Positions 16,331 to 29,029 of a stretch of 64,000 nucleotides of DNA are shown in pieces. Every line of letters starts with the position of its first letter. Positions within the stretch are counted from its first letter, which is position 1. A program made the translations under genes and the position numbers. The stretch spans positions 1-64,000 of the forward strand of contig JAWQEG010004822.1 of NCBI GenBank assembly GCA_033782935.1, read 5' to 3'. This DNA comes from Petrolisthes cinctipes. Lineage: Eukaryota > Arthropoda > Malacostraca > Decapoda > Porcellanidae. Below the pieces are notes generated by a model. It was not told the origin of the DNA and searched no databases. It worked only from the letters and a program-made list of their open reading frames with translations.

Positions 16331-17673
16331 GTATACTTCTCTTACACGAAAATTACATTGAATGGCCTATCCTTCTCCCAGTACATACTAAAATCCCTAC
16401 CCCAAGTTCTGATAAAATTCCATATTTTAATTTCGAACCAACATCGCAGTCAATTGCACAGTAGCCAATTAGGGTTGCATTTTTTTCCTCTTCATGTTAT
16501 GGTTTAAAGTTTACATTCCGTTTGTTGTAGTTTATTTTTTTGTTTCATTATCGTTTTGAAAAATTCTAATGTAGGCCGAGATTACCTGATTAGTGTGATA
16601 GAATGTCCTTATCAGGCTTATCACGACCTGGTGTTGGTGTTGGTTAGCGAACAGATATATTCGGTAACAAAATGCTGCCAAGAAGTAGGCTATTATGTGA
16701 ATTATAGAATACTTTCAGGCCTAAAAATGAGGTTGTAAGAATACACATTAATAATATATATATATACGAAGAATGAATATTTCGTTATTTACGGCTTTGT
16801 CTTACTTAACTTAAAATTCACGTGTATCACAAGTGACGATAGAGCTTCAATTATGGGTGTTGGTTGCTTTCATTCTGCCCCAATAGACGACGACGCCTTA
16901 TTCATACAAGTCATTATCCAAACCGAACAATGGTCACTATGTGAAGAGAGCAGTTATATCATTGTTATTGTGGTGATTCAAGACATTACTCAGTCACACA
17001 TGCACATGGACACACATAACCTCACAATGCAATACATTGTAAATAAAGCACTGCAGTTTCGTTGACTGTGCCATCTGTTATACCACACATCAACCAAATT
17101 TTGATGCTTCACCAACCCTGTATCAGTAACTTCGAGTTTAGGCCACCTCGTCGAGGCGAGATGCATCATCTTTCCTTGCAATAGTGTAATAATTCTTCAT
17201 GCAATGGTTCAGTTGTTGCTGTTTCGAAACATAGGTCTCTATATGTCTGACTCAATCTGCACTCTTCTTAATTGAATGTAAAAACAGTTAATAACTATGA
17301 ACATTGGATTATGAAATTGATATAAAATTTTCATGTTGACAAGATAAAAGTACTGTGAATATTTCAATATTATACTTTAATTCATTTGTGCAATTCCCTA
17401 TTTACATACACAGTATGTGTAGAGTACAGTACAGTACATTGATTTCATGGACTAAAAATAGCTTTGCTTTACCTCTGGTAAGCACATTTTCATATAATTT
17501 TTCCTAACTTTCCCCATTAATTTTATAATCCTAATAAATAATCCTCATACATGTTATGACCCAAATACCTACAAGAGTTGTGGCTAACCATTATGAGCCA
17601 ATATTAACCACACTGTATCATGGTACTATGACACTGTATGGTACAGTACATAACTACATTACACCATCAGTAG

Positions 17674-17679
17674 TTTATT
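17674..17679 (-). terminator. Candidate poly(A) signal of ACOT13
   Basis: AATAAA on the minus strand, about 160 nt after the ACOT13 stop. Inferred from position only. Confidence 0.45.
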
Positions 17680-17836
17680 TACAAATAATACAGGCAATCA
17701 CCAGTAAGGAATATAGATAAGAAAATATTTACTCTAGCTTGTTAAGTGTGGATATCTAACAAAAATGTAAATAAAGTAATTGCAGTGACATCTGGATGTG
17801 TTTGAGTGATGGCTCTTGCAACCGAGTTGTTGCAGC

Positions 17837-19804
17837 TCAGCCTACATACTTGGTGTGACTTCCCCTGGCTATGAGGGCCCCAGTCTCCTTATTTACTATA
17901 TCTGCACTGAGGAATGCTAGGGTCTTCCCACTCTTCAGAAGCTCTGCATTTATCAGAATTTCATCTCCTGTTTTGGCTGCCTTCATATATCTGAGAAACA
18001 AGAATGCATTTCATATGAAAGTAGAGTAACTCCCTTATAACTTGGCATAATTGGGAAGCAAAATAAACTAACACTATACCCATAACCAGCCACACATTAG
18101 TATTCATGGTGTACTCAGGTCCTTTGAATGTTTAGCCAAGACTATATCAACAACTAACATGACTTGATTACTTACGACACATTGAGATCCACAGAGACGC
18201 CCGGTGTTTCTTGGTTTACAGTGAGTAGGGCCAATGTAGTAACAGCATCCACAAGTGTAGCAGTATAGCCACCATGCATTGCTCCGGAGCGGTTAGCATG
18301 TTCCTTTTCCAACTTCACTTCTGCCACACACCGACCCTTCTCCGCTGACACTATGCGCATCTGGAGGAAAGGAAAAGAAAAGAAAAAAAAAAAAAAATAA
18401 AATAAATAAATATAAAGTTAAAATGCTGGTGTAGTTACGGTAAATATTGAATGAATTACCGTTATTGCGTACGGTTTTTCTACCTTCATTACCCACTTAT
18501 TTAGACCATTCTAAGACTATTTTCTTCTATGGCATTTCCTCCGCAAATGCCCCATTTCCAAGATAGGGCATATTCAAATGGGGCATTTTGAAATTAACCT
18601 GACCTTACCTGACCTGACCTAACCTAACCTAGACCGCATCAGACTACCGGGACCTAACCTGGGCAAACTACCGTGACCTAACCTGGGCAAACTACCGGGA
18701 AATAACCGTGATAAAGTACAATAAATGACGGGGGTAAAATACTGGGACCCAGCCGGATCTGGCAACACTGCTACAAAACGGTAATTCTTTCAATAAATAC
18801 CGTAGTGACTGGTTAGGCCCCATACTGGCTCTATGTGGGTATCATTACGTAACCCAGATACACAACAGTTGCCGAGAAGAAAATTTCCTAGCATTACATT
18901 AAACTTTGGTATTTATTGAAAGAATTACCATTTTGTAGCAGTGTTGCCAGATCCGGCTAGGTCCCAGTATTTTGCCCCGGTCATTTCCTGTACTTTACCA
19001 CGGTTATTTCCTGGTAGTTTGCCCAGGTCAGGTCCCGGTAGTCTGCTGTGGTCTAGGTTAGGTTAGGTAAGGTCAGGCTAATTTTACAATGCCCCATTTG
19101 AATATGCCCTACCTTGGAAATGGGGCATTTGCAAAGGAAATGCCATAGAAGAAAATAGTCTTAAAATGGTATAATTACGTGAGGGTATTATTACAGAATA
19201 ACTGGGTTTTTGGCTAGGATCGCGCAGTGTTACCACATCCGGATAGGTCCTGGGAAATTGCCCCAGTCACTTTATGATAGTTTACACCGGTTATATCCCG
19301 GTAGTTTGCCCAGGTTAGGTTCCGGTAGTTTGCCCAGGTTAGGTCCCGGTAGTCTGCTGTTGTCTAGGTTAGGTTAGGTCAGGTGAGGTGAGGTGAGGTC
19401 AGACTAATTTCCAAATTATGATTGTAAAACGGGGCATATCTCGAAAACGGAGCATCTCCGAAAGTAACACCATAGAATAAAAGTGTTTTAGAATGATCCA
19501 AAATAGTGGGTAATGATACTAAAATATACAACATAGTAAACCCAATTCTTCTGTAAATTTACCTGAGTAATGAAGATAGAAAAACTGTACGCAATAATGG
19601 TAATTTTTTCAATGTTTACCAAAAGTTGGAAAATAGGGCCTATTTTTCACTTATCAATAAGTTGCATTGAAATGTGCTGAGTTTATTGCATACATTGTAG
19701 TGTTAGACTGTACTTACTTGAGATATACATCTGTCAAAGCCGCCTTCTTTCGTAACAATATTTAGAACTTGTTGAAGGAAATTTTTTGCACCATTACTGG
19801 CCAT
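17837..19804 (-). CDS. ACOT13: Acyl-CoA thioesterase 13 (THEM2), hotdog fold
   Basis: Exons 19804-19718, 18360-18176 and 17990-17837 give 141 aa; human ACOT13 has 140. It hydrolyses acyl-CoA to fatty acid and CoA, and the family is mitochondrial/cytosolic and tetrameric. The residues known as catalytic in human THEM2 (N50, H56, G57, D65, S83) are all present, shifted by two: N52, H58, G59 within AMHGGYTATLVD, D67 and S85. The C-terminal SGKTLAFLSADIVNKETG and ARGSHTKYVG match the family end. ATG 19804 opens exon 1 (MASNGAKNFLQQVL), which ends at GTAAGT; exon 2 starts right after CAG with an ATG codon that is internal, not the start. Intron 1 is almost wholly foldback repeat. The fold, length and active site are complete, so the gene looks functional. 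Confidence 0.92.
18425..19180. repeat. Large foldback element in ACOT13 intron 1
   Basis: The left arm (about 18430-18798) and right arm (about 18905-19170) are reverse complements. They include 'ggtatttattgaaagaatta', 'gttgccagatccggctaggt', 'tttgcccaggt' and a GGTTAGG string, around a loop of about 105 bp. The arms carry short tandem 'cctgggcaaactaccg' units. No coding frame. A related element fills mRpL20 intron 1. Confidence 0.8.
19181..19650. repeat. Single-arm copy of the large foldback family
   Basis: It matches the left part of the element at 29.9-30.3 kb in the same orientation ('gatcgcgcagtgttaccaca', 'gatagtttacaccggttata', 'tttgcccaggttaggt' and on to 'aatatacaacatagt'). It is joined to the right side of the previous foldback and completes the filling of ACOT13 intron 1. 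Confidence 0.7.
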
Positions 19805-21059
19805 TTTTAGTTTATTCACAGCCCGTCTTGTATCCGTAGTTGATCCTTGGTTTAATCTTATCTGTGAGAACTTTTAAATAGCACGTAATAGCCTCTGTAG
19901 CCACTTGGTGATTACGATAGTCAACTTTGTAAAGCCTTGGGGGAAGGAGGGGGAGATTGCCTTGTCAACACCCCTTCATAAAATAAATAGTCTTGGTTTT
20001 AAAGTCATTTACCTCATGTATCTTACTATTGGTTTTTATTTACCAAACTTTAAAACAGGGTACTGACTCTCTTATGGTCTGTTTTCGACTTATTGTTTTG
20101 GTCACTATCGTCGTCGTCGTCGTGATCAGCTGTTTTATCTCCTAAACATTTTCACCTGTTCCCCACGGAGCAGTGAAATTTAATATTCTTCTCTCGAGGG
20201 ACTCTTCATATATTTAAATGAACAGTAATTTATTTGTGGACACTGTATTTAGTAAGGATTATCTATTTAGTAGATTTGATGCTGTACTGTGGGAAAAATA
20301 TTCAACATAGGAAATTCACTCATACATATTCTGGTGTAAATTTAATCTCTTTACATCCATATTTTACTGAATTCCTGTATATAAAATAATAAAAAGAACC
20401 AAGGTACATTACAAGTAGGCTACTGTAGTCATATAATATTATATTCATCCTACTACTGTATACACAAACACCTTTACAACAATAAACTTTAAAAATCAAA
20501 TCAAATCAGCATCCAGTCAAGTTTAAACTGAAATATTGTAAACATGTCAAATGAAATAAATAAAACTTTCTTTAACATTATTAATCATCCTATACTAACA
20601 GGTGAAGCATTCAATTCACCATTATAGAAAAAATAAAATAAAATAAAACAGACCAATCATTTCTTTTGGTTAAATCTAATGTAGGTTCAAATTCAAAGAA
20701 ACAGAATATTATCTAAATCCGTGTTAATTAATTGCCAATGTTTATCACTGTACCATGATGGTCATATTTGGCTGCCAGAATTGAGATTATGAGTATTTTC
20801 ATTCCCTCATCAATAAAAATAAAAATTCCTGTTTCAGTAGAAACAAAATTGAGATGCACAACTTAAATCAAAACCTAACAGTGCACCTTTTATCAACTGA
20901 AGAAAGTATGTGAAAGCACAAGTTATAAAAGTAATGAATCTTTTATATTTTCAGTAAACCATACTATATTCTCTTCAGCAAGTAAAAGTTTAAAGTCTGG
21001 TGTCCATCTAAGTTTCAGCAATCATTGTTTTCTTATCTCTACACAATCTGTCACTAAGG
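19805..21059. other. Spacer between ACOT13 start and M1AP-like 3' end
   Basis: The segment next to 19804 should contain the ACOT13 5' UTR and promoter, and the right part the M1AP-like 3' UTR. (CGT)n at 20109-20123 is the only simple repeat. No further gene is seen. Confidence 0.5.
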
Positions 21060-21132
21060 TACAGTTGCGGCACATAGTCCTTGACCAGACTTCCACTTAC
21101 ACCCTGGTCAAGGACTATGTGCTGTGACTGTA
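21060..21132. mobile_element. 73-bp palindromic MITE, copy 1
   Basis: TA-flanked hairpin: arm CAGTTGCGGCACATAGTCC then TTGACCAG, a loop of about 15 nt, and the complementary arm with three mismatches. It lies just past the M1AP-like stop codon, so it is probably within that gene's 3' UTR. Confidence 0.8.
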
Positions 21133-21152
21133 CACTTATGAAAGCAGACTCT

Positions 21153-24021
21153 TTATCTATTCATCGCATGGGCCCTCAATGCTCGCCGACCCATACTTCC
21201 CCTCCCTCTTGCCATACTCCCCCCGCGGTGAGAGCTTGACGGTACTGAAAAGGCAGGGTGTTGTGGCAATGCACGGTGCGGTGGTGTTGGTGCCGACGGT
21301 GGTGGTGCAGCATTATGGTGGTGGCCAGTGGTGGTGCCGTGGGATGTTCTCATGCTGCTGCTGCTGCCACCCTAGGATAGCATAAATACACTACAGTACA
21401 TCCAATGCAATCACTACCAGGATTCCCCTTCCATAATCCGTCTTACTAATGTTATGTCTTCTTCTGTGCTAGCTTACGGGAAGATTCTTTTGTTGGTAAA
21501 TTAGAGCTACTGATTCCAACAAACTATGCCAGGAAACAGACAACCTAAATGTTACTAATAGAGGATCTATTTCGACGCATAGTTTGGAGGAATCAGCGAC
21601 CTTCCAATTCACCAACAAAATAATCTCCCCTTTAATCTATTGGTAACCTCTTTAACCCATGCTACATACACAGCCGTACCTTGCTTGTCCTGGTGAAGTG
21701 GTGTATAAGGGCAGGGATGAGGCAACTCTCCTGATCCTCCAGCCTCAGCTCAGACTCCTCCAGTGAGTTGAGATGACCACAAACTTCCTTGCTGATCTGA
21801 AGAAAGAGAAATACCTGGATACATAAAAGTATTATAGTGGAAAAAATCTGAGCTACGGGGAAATGTCATTGTATTTTTCTCTATTGTATCATATAATGCA
21901 TACCAATTATGAACTGTCTACATGAGTGTTATTAAAAGCTAAAGCAAATGACAGTATTTCTATCACACAAAAAGGTATACTAGGTGCCAACCCTACCTTA
22001 TCTGGCACCTCATCTATCTTGCCGTCATTATTCCGTTCGGCCAACATTAGTTCTGCTGGAGCCAAGTGGACCATCGTCAAAGCTGATGGAAAGGTAAAGA
22101 GTGTCACAGAGTGGAAGTGGGACAGTGTCATTTAGCAATGGAGATAACATGTAGTACAATACTGAAGTTTATTATCTACTTTATTAAAAATACCAGTTAT
22201 GTACAGTACACTTCATCATCGTCAATAAATATATTTTTGTTTTAAGGTCCTCCCATAAACATCTCCCCCATAACTAAGTTGCTTCGTAGAATTGAGTGAA
22301 AGCAACTATTCCATAGATTTTCAACTTTATACCAGGTTGCCAATCCTAATCATTGCCATTGGAATCCCATGGATTTTACCAAGATTTCTACCACACTAGT
22401 TTCAGACTTTGCAACCGGTAAGCCACTCCTCTCTTGTCAACTTGTTCACAGCCTGGACTTCATTAAGGAAGGATACGGAAAGAATATCCAACTCATGCTG
22501 GCTTAGGACAGATTGGATAGGGCATGTATAAGGAAGAGATGGGTGCATGTGATACAAGTGGAGTGCCCTGTGTTTGCGTGTGTTAATGTAATGAGTCATT
22601 TCCAACACTAATGCTCACAGTTGTGTAACTAAACATGAAACAAAATTTGCATTTTCTTGCCCCACTATATAACTAGGTACAGTGCCGGACTAATGTTCTG
22701 TCCCTCAGCCAGCCACAGGGAGCCAGCCTTCTGAACCACATCAGGCTCAGACAACGAAGCACCAGATTAAATTTCGAATTCCCTAATCATTCTGATGTCC
22801 ATCTGTTGTTTACAAACGAAGCCTTCATCAGGAGCTTCGTTGTGCGCCAGCACTGTGGTTGGCTGCAGGACAGAACAATAGTCCGGCGTTGTACTGTACT
22901 GTACCTTACTTGTAGCTTACTTTTAGCCTTCAGTATGACACAGGCAAGAGAATTGGCTTGGATCTCACCTGAGCAGTGTGGGGCTGGGAATATAGCCAGT
23001 AGTGGTGTGAGTGAGGTTGGGGGCCCTCTCACCTTTGCCAGCAGACCTATATCCCTCACAGCCAGTTCCTCACTTACACTGGCCACATACTGAACAACAC
23101 AACACTATCCATTAAACTCGTACATCATATTTGACATGCTTATATAAAACCATAGTGATAAGATCAATATTTCTATGCTCAGAGTAAAAGGAAATATCCA
23201 TGTCCCATATTACGAGTACCCCACTAGGGTGGAGGGGCCCCAGGATAGAATTATTCCATGCAATCCAGAAATTACAATGAAATAAATTATGAATACGACA
23301 ATAATAAGAGGGGAAAGGCAGTCTGTTCACACTCTCTCCAGCAATCGTTTTGTTTTAGTTTCCTCACTGCAGTATTACTTTTCTTGCATAAGGCCCAAGG
23401 TCAATTAATTACCTATAGGCTATACTGCATAACTGTATATTAAAAAAAGCATCAGAACCCACCTGTTTGTTCTGCCATATTTCTGTGAAAGTGAGAGATG
23501 TTGCTGAGGTAGGAAGAAGGTAGTAAGGTGGACCAAACACAGCTGCAGCAACATTCTCTCCCCTCACCAGCTTTAGGACCTCAACATCCCACACACTCAC
23601 ACAATTCCCTGTTCAAGTCACATGTAATTAATGTTGTTGTTGTTGATGTTCTCCCGGGGCAGAATGGCCTCCTGCCCCACAGACCCCTGGTACACTCTGG
23701 TCGTAGTGAAAAAACAAATTAAAATAAAGGAGGGGCTGGCCCTATATGCCTGGGCTACCGAAGCACATCCCAAGGAAATGGGACCAGAGTTTACTGGACC
23801 AGGGAGTCTGGGGGCCTCCGACCGCCAGGGAGATTGGGGGGAAGGCTTTGATCCCACAGCCAGTGCTGTGGGCCCAAGTCCACGCTACCACAAGAGCTAC
23901 AAGTGGGGCCGTACCTTCCATGAGACCAGCCCTGAAGGGACCATAAGGGGGAGGGAGGTTAGACTGCTGCATGCAAAGGGAAATGCACCCCCGTGTGCTG
24001 GCGGTCCACACAGCAGTGGGG

Positions 24022-24065
<44 letters not shown>

Positions 24066-27000
24066 CCGGTTGCAGTACACCTCACGTGGATTTTTAATCC
24101 ATGTGGGCAGATCTCGTCAAATCCACTAGAAAGTGACCAGATCCTACAACAATCTTTATTCTAGCCCTGTGGGGGATAACTAATATTCACAGAGAATAAA
24201 GTCAGCCCCACTGGGCCCTGTAATTAATGTACACAACTATACCTGCATTATTAAATGCAATAAAAATTTTCTCTTGTTACACTATTATAATTATTCCAAC
24301 AGGATTCTGTAAATCTCATATGAAGTACTTTACAAACTTATATTCTATATAAATGTTTCTATTTCAAATTATTATATGTTAATCTCTTTAGGTTCATTGG
24401 AGCAGAGTGCTGGAGAGCAGAAAAAATAGCTTCTGGTGGGACTGGTAAACTTGTATGTATGGGCATCACTGATTGGCTGAATGGTAGGCAATGGGGTTGC
24501 CAAGTCCCTACACCACAATTATCATTTCACACTAACTGACCTTGAGTGGAAGAGACGGTACGTATGAGGTTGGTCTGCAGGGTAAGGCGTGAAGCGAGGG
24601 CACTGGGAAGGCACACAGGCTCAATCATCATCTCTTGTACATCCAGCAACACTACAACACAATATGCCAAGATAGTTATAGGTTACAAGCATTGTGGTTT
24701 TAGGATACAAGATAGATTATGTATGCATACAAAAAATATTATACTTTTATTATGGTTATCATAATCATATGATAAAAAAAAAACTCTCAAAGTAAATTTT
24801 CCTCCATGTTTGATTCCATCTTAAATGCACTGAAATTAAATAAGTAATGCATAAAAATTTATTATACCTACATTGGATTGGCTCCTTGTCCTGAATGGTG
24901 GGTGATAAAGTGAGGTGAACATGTGGCTTCTTCCCTTTCACTTCTCCAAGCCATGACTGTGATGCAGATAGGAAAATATACAGTAATACATTTTGAATTT
25001 TATAGTAGAAACATATACTAACTCTTTCTCATTTTCTTAACACACAAAGCAAAAAGGATTTCAGAATCTACAAAGAGTGTGATCATACACTGTGGGGGTT
25101 ATTATATAACTTATGATACATATCTACTCTTTCTATCTTAACTCCCCTCAAGGGCCGGCCAAGGTAGAGCAATAATAAATTCACCATCCCACCTGATGAG
25201 GGTTTAATGGGAGCTAAAAACATATCTTTATAACTGACTTTGAAGAGAGCAGTAAGAGTGTATGGGTCTGGAGGGTAGGTTGCCCCCGTCACCCACACCC
25301 CTCCTGCTGCTTCACCCAGAGGAGGTACTTCTGGGCTCTGACTCTCTCCTTCACTGCACTCCAGACCTGCAACCTGGGAAAACGGTGGGATAAATGTAAA
25401 GTTCATAACAATTATAAGCAACTAGTGCCAAGTGGCCAGTCACACATTATGGTTTAAAATGCCTAACTCTTCTGGGAATTCTAGGTGGAATTGTTAAATG
25501 ATTTCTATCTCTACTTACTATTAAATTTTCTAATCACTACTTACATGTACTGCACTGAGGTATCGAGAATGATTGTGGGTAAGCAATAGGGAAAAGGCTT
25601 CAGTCAGCACACTGAATCGTCCCCAAGTCAGCACCACAACCTGGGAAATGTACAGAAAACAAACAATGTCAAGTGGTAAAATGCAAACTATCACCAGGTT
25701 ATAATAATGCCACAATGCCAATTGAACAGTATTAATGCAACCCCAAACAGGGACAAGAGAGGAAGGAAGCAAAGAAGGAAAAAAAGAAAGGAATAACTAA
25801 TGAGAGTGGCGAGCTTATAAGTAACAATTACCAGACATTATATACACAGTACCTGGATGGGATGTTGAGAGGCAGGAGGGAAGGAAGCAGCATCAGCCAC
25901 AACACAGTCCAATGCCTCCTGAACCATTAAGGTCATGTCTACCACTCTGGAAAGCAAGAGAGAGTTTAGTTTCAGTTTGAGGGTTAATTAAGGGGAAGTA
26001 ATATGCTGTGGGAGGTTTTGGAGAGGGGTGATTGATTCCTCCAAACTACACAACAGGACAGATTCCCTCCGTATAAGACTAGGGGATGTATTTTATAGCA
26101 GAGTGTGGAGGAAAACCGAGCTCAAATTTGTCGACAACAGATGATTTACTTAACAGAGAATATGGTAGTGATCACACCCACTCAAACATAATTACAACTT
26201 CCATTAAATAACTGCCATAAACAAGGATACAGTATCTAAAAAAAAGTCATATGAAAATAGAAATACTGGACTAAACTGTACTCCTCCCTCAGATGAACAA
26301 GGATACAATATCTCAAAAATGTCACATGACAAGAAAAACAATATTGGTCTTTACTGTACTCCTCCCTAAAACTACAGTACTGTACTGGATCTCAAAAAGT
26401 CACATGAAATAAAATAATGGATTATACTGTACTCCTCCCTCAGATAAACAAGGCTACAGTATCTCAAAAAGTCAAGATATATTTTTTTGTATACTGTATA
26501 TTGGATTATAATGTACTCCTCCTCCCTCTAAAAAGTCCCATGATAAAAATAACATTGGAATATACTGTATTGTACTGTCCTTCCCCGCAGCCTCACCTCT
26601 CCCTCGGCTCTAGATCGGTGAGTATCCTGTTAAGTGAGGTGAGTACAGCGGGCAGGTGACCTCGGAGGGGAGTGAGGGGCAGGAGGCGAGAGTAGGGAGA
26701 GCCAAGCACACCCGCACCCACCCCAGGCAATCTTGTCCCGCCCACCACCCCACCGCCCACAACCACGGTGCTCTCTAGGGCCTGTTGATGATTTACCGAT
26801 TACTTCAGTACTATTTCGGCTTTTTTCCCTTTTCATTTAAATATGAACATTGGTCTACCTGTTGGCTGTCTTATGTGGAGAAACTCTTATAGATAAATTG
26901 GAGGGCTACTGATTCCTCCAAACTATGCCTGAACACAAATTAATGTCCTTAATGTTCCTAATGGGGAATATTTTATTTTCTGACATAGTTTGCAGGAATC

Positions 27001-28087
27001 ACTAATCTTACAATTCATTCAAAACAAAATAAATTATTCCATTACACATTTTTTATACAGTAACTGCCATGTACAGTCGCAGCACATAGTCCTTGACCAG
27101 ACTTCAATTTACACCCTGGTCAAGGACTATGTGCCGTTACTGTTCCTTCCAATGATGTGACATATATAACAAAAAATCCATTCCCTGCATTTCACCATCT
27201 TAACCTTCAAATTTTGCCTTCATTTTGAGATTATTATGAGATTAGTGGAAGTGAGGATGCTACCAGGACCTGTATATAACCACTGTACTGAGTAAAGTTT
27301 AAAATAAATTAAACAAACAAATAGTGCAATATGTAATTAATTAAAAAATATTACATATTCATGTGTCACAATTAAAACTATATAATTATATGCCTTTATA
27401 TTTATTAAACTTCCCAGTGTTTTGATATAATTATAAGAGAACCACTGAACTGAATATAAATAAAGCAAATTAATCGCATATCTCTTGAATGACTTAATAA
27501 TGCTTTGATAATTATAAGAATACCACCAAATTGAATTTCAATAATGCAAATTACTCTAATATTTCTTTAACAACTTCTTAATGCTTTGATAATTATAAGA
27601 ATACCACTGAACTGAATATGAATAAAGCAAAATACTCAATTATTTCCTTAACAATTTAATAATAAAGCAAAATACTCAATTATTTCATAAACAACTAAAT
27701 AATGCTTTGATAATTATAATAATACCACTGAACTGAATATGAATAAAGAAAAATACTCGAATATATTTTTACCTGAATAAAAAAATATAAGATAATTAGT
27801 TACCAACATGAATGAATTAAACTTCAATACACTAAATAATTAAAATACGCAAGGAAAGATGTAGACTATAATTATGGTGCATTATTAGTGTTAGTAAGTT
27901 AAGATGGAGACATATTGTGTATTATCAGTGTTATTCCTTTTTTTAATTATGTTACTTTAACCTCGTGTATGCTAATTACTTGTTGTTTTACCTTGTGTAT
28001 GTTTAGTAAATCCTCTTTCCTGTCTTGTGTATAGTCCACGAGTATGAATAGTATAGACTGTGCTGAGAATGGCTGTCGTGTGGCCAT
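21153..28087 (-). CDS. M1AP: M1AP-like meiosis 1-associated protein, 13 coding exons
   Basis: Exons: 28087-27992, 26781-26597, 25946-25853, 25640-25545, 25373-25239, 24956-24872, 24651-24541, 23608-23463, 23089-23033, 22497-22416, 22082-21997, 21796-21680, 21371-21153. They sum to 503 codons including TAA, with phases agreeing at all 12 junctions; human M1AP has 530 aa. The family call rests on remembered similarity: SILFILVDYTQDRKEDLLNI (human LLIVHIALPSWADICTNL), LFKSWLGEV, VFGPPYYLLPTSATSLTF, then REEWLT and LNSLEESELRL near the end. The C-terminus is Ser/His/Pro/Arg-rich and likely disordered. In mammals M1AP works with SHOC1, TEX11 and SPO16 in crossover formation, in the nucleus of spermatocytes. 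Two donors are GTCAGT and one is GTTGCA, so some borders are less certain. No catalytic motif is known. Confidence 0.72.
21478..21632. repeat. FB-1 foldback copy
   Basis: The inverted ends are 'gggaagattcttttgttggt' and 'accaacaaaataatctcccc'. The core is 'ctgattccaacaaactatgc' opposite 'gcatagtttggaggaatcag'. It lies in the last M1AP-like intron (21372-21679). Confidence 0.8.
23623..24230 (+). mobile_element. Retroposon with 12-bp target-site duplication and long A tract
   Basis: An insertion of about 584 bp is bounded by the 12-bp direct repeat TGTAATTAATGT at 23623-23634 and 24219-24230. The body is G/C-rich, unlike the AT-rich intron around it. It holds an A tract of about 45 nt (24018-24062), then a further 155-bp segment before the second duplication. 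It lies in the intron between M1AP-like exons 24651-24541 and 23608-23463, antisense to the gene. The frames across it (177 and 112 aa) are products of the A tract and are not genes. Confidence 0.75.
25991..26152. repeat. FB-1 foldback copy (degenerate)
   Basis: 'gattgattcctccaaactac' is opposed by 'agagtgtggaggaaaaccga', flanked by 'aaggggaagtaatat' and a weak complement. In M1AP-like intron 2. Confidence 0.6.
26878..27022. repeat. FB-1 foldback copy
   Basis: 'attggagggctactgattcc' and 'tccaaactatgcc' lie opposite 'gacatagtttgcaggaatca', with a loop of about 40 bp. In M1AP-like intron 1. Confidence 0.75.
27072..27144. mobile_element. 73-bp palindromic MITE, copy 2
   Basis: Near-identical to the 21060 copy in arms and loop (ACTTCAATTTACACC against ACTTCCACTTACACC). 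Left flank TA, right flank TT. It lies in intron 1 of the M1AP-like gene (27991-26782). Confidence 0.8.
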
Positions 28088-28169
28088 ATTAATTAATTAA
28101 ATGAGACAAACTCACATACACACACTTTTTAATTGTAGTATAGCTTTGGTTGTGTTGCCACCTTCCTTC

Positions 28170-28760
28170 CTCGTGTATATGTGTGTAGTGTGTGTACAGT
28201 ATGTGTGTTGCTAACTTCCTTCCTCATGTCACTCGTGTGTATGTGTGTAGTGTGTGTACAGTATGTGTGTTGCTAACTTCCTTCCTCATGTCACTCGTGT
28301 GTATGTGTGTCAGTGTGTGTACAGTATGTGTGTTGCCAACTTCCTTCCTTAATAGTGTCACTCGTGTGTGTAACTGTCACTGTGTGTGTAGCCACCTTCC
28401 TTGTGTGTGTCACTGTGTGTGTACAGTTTTATTATGTGTGTTGCCACCTTCCTCGTGTGTGTGTGTTAGTGTGTGCACAGTTTTATTATGTGTGTTGCCA
28501 ACTTCCTTCCTCTAGTGTCACTCGTGTGTGTCTGTCACTGTGTGTGTAGCCACCTTCCTCGTGTGTGTTAGTGTGTGCACAGTTTTATTATGTGTGTTGC
28601 CACCTTCCTCGTGTCAATCGTGAATGTGTGCTGTTTCCACCTTAATTCCTTCCTCGTGTGTTGTATGTGACTACAGGTAATAATGTGTGTTGCCAGTTCA
28701 AGTTGCCACCTTCCTCGTGTGTGTATGAGTGTTGCCACCTTCCTTGTATGTGCCGTGTGG
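28170..28760 (+). repeat. 'ttgccaccttcctcgtgtgt' minisatellite in the M1AP/mRpL20 spacer
   Basis: About 15 irregular units mix 'gtgtgttgccaacttccttcc' and TG runs. It lies just upstream of the M1AP-like start codon. Open frames (80, 107 aa) are repeat translations. Confidence 0.85.
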
Positions 28761-29029
28761 ATGTGAACTGTCAATGTCAACTGTGGATGTGAGCACTGTG
28801 AACTGTCAACGTGTCAATCAGGAATCAGGATGAGAGTTAATTAATTGTCTTTGTTGAAGTTCCTTAAGCTGTCTGACCAACAAGCAGCCCCGAGTCCTGC
28901 TGAAGTCAAGGCTTAAATAATACACAAGAAAACCCTCCATATAATACACAAGTTAGCCCTCTAAAAAATATACTTAAGTTATCCCTTTAAATAATATACC
29001 TAAGTTATCCCTCTAAAAATGTCAATAAG

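Noticed and set aside
18600..19390. Telomeric TTAGG array
   Set aside because: GGTTAGGTTAGG strings are only two or three units long and belong to the foldback arms, on both strands.
23631..24164. 177-aa plus-strand frame with poly-Lys
   Set aside because: It reads through the retroposon and its A tract, with no conserved domain; a by-product of the mobile element.
25083..25238. Continuation of the M1AP-like exon past LFK
   Set aside because: The frame stays open to a TGA at 25089, but joining LFK directly to SWLGEV restores the family alignment and phase, so the extra 50 codons are read as intron.
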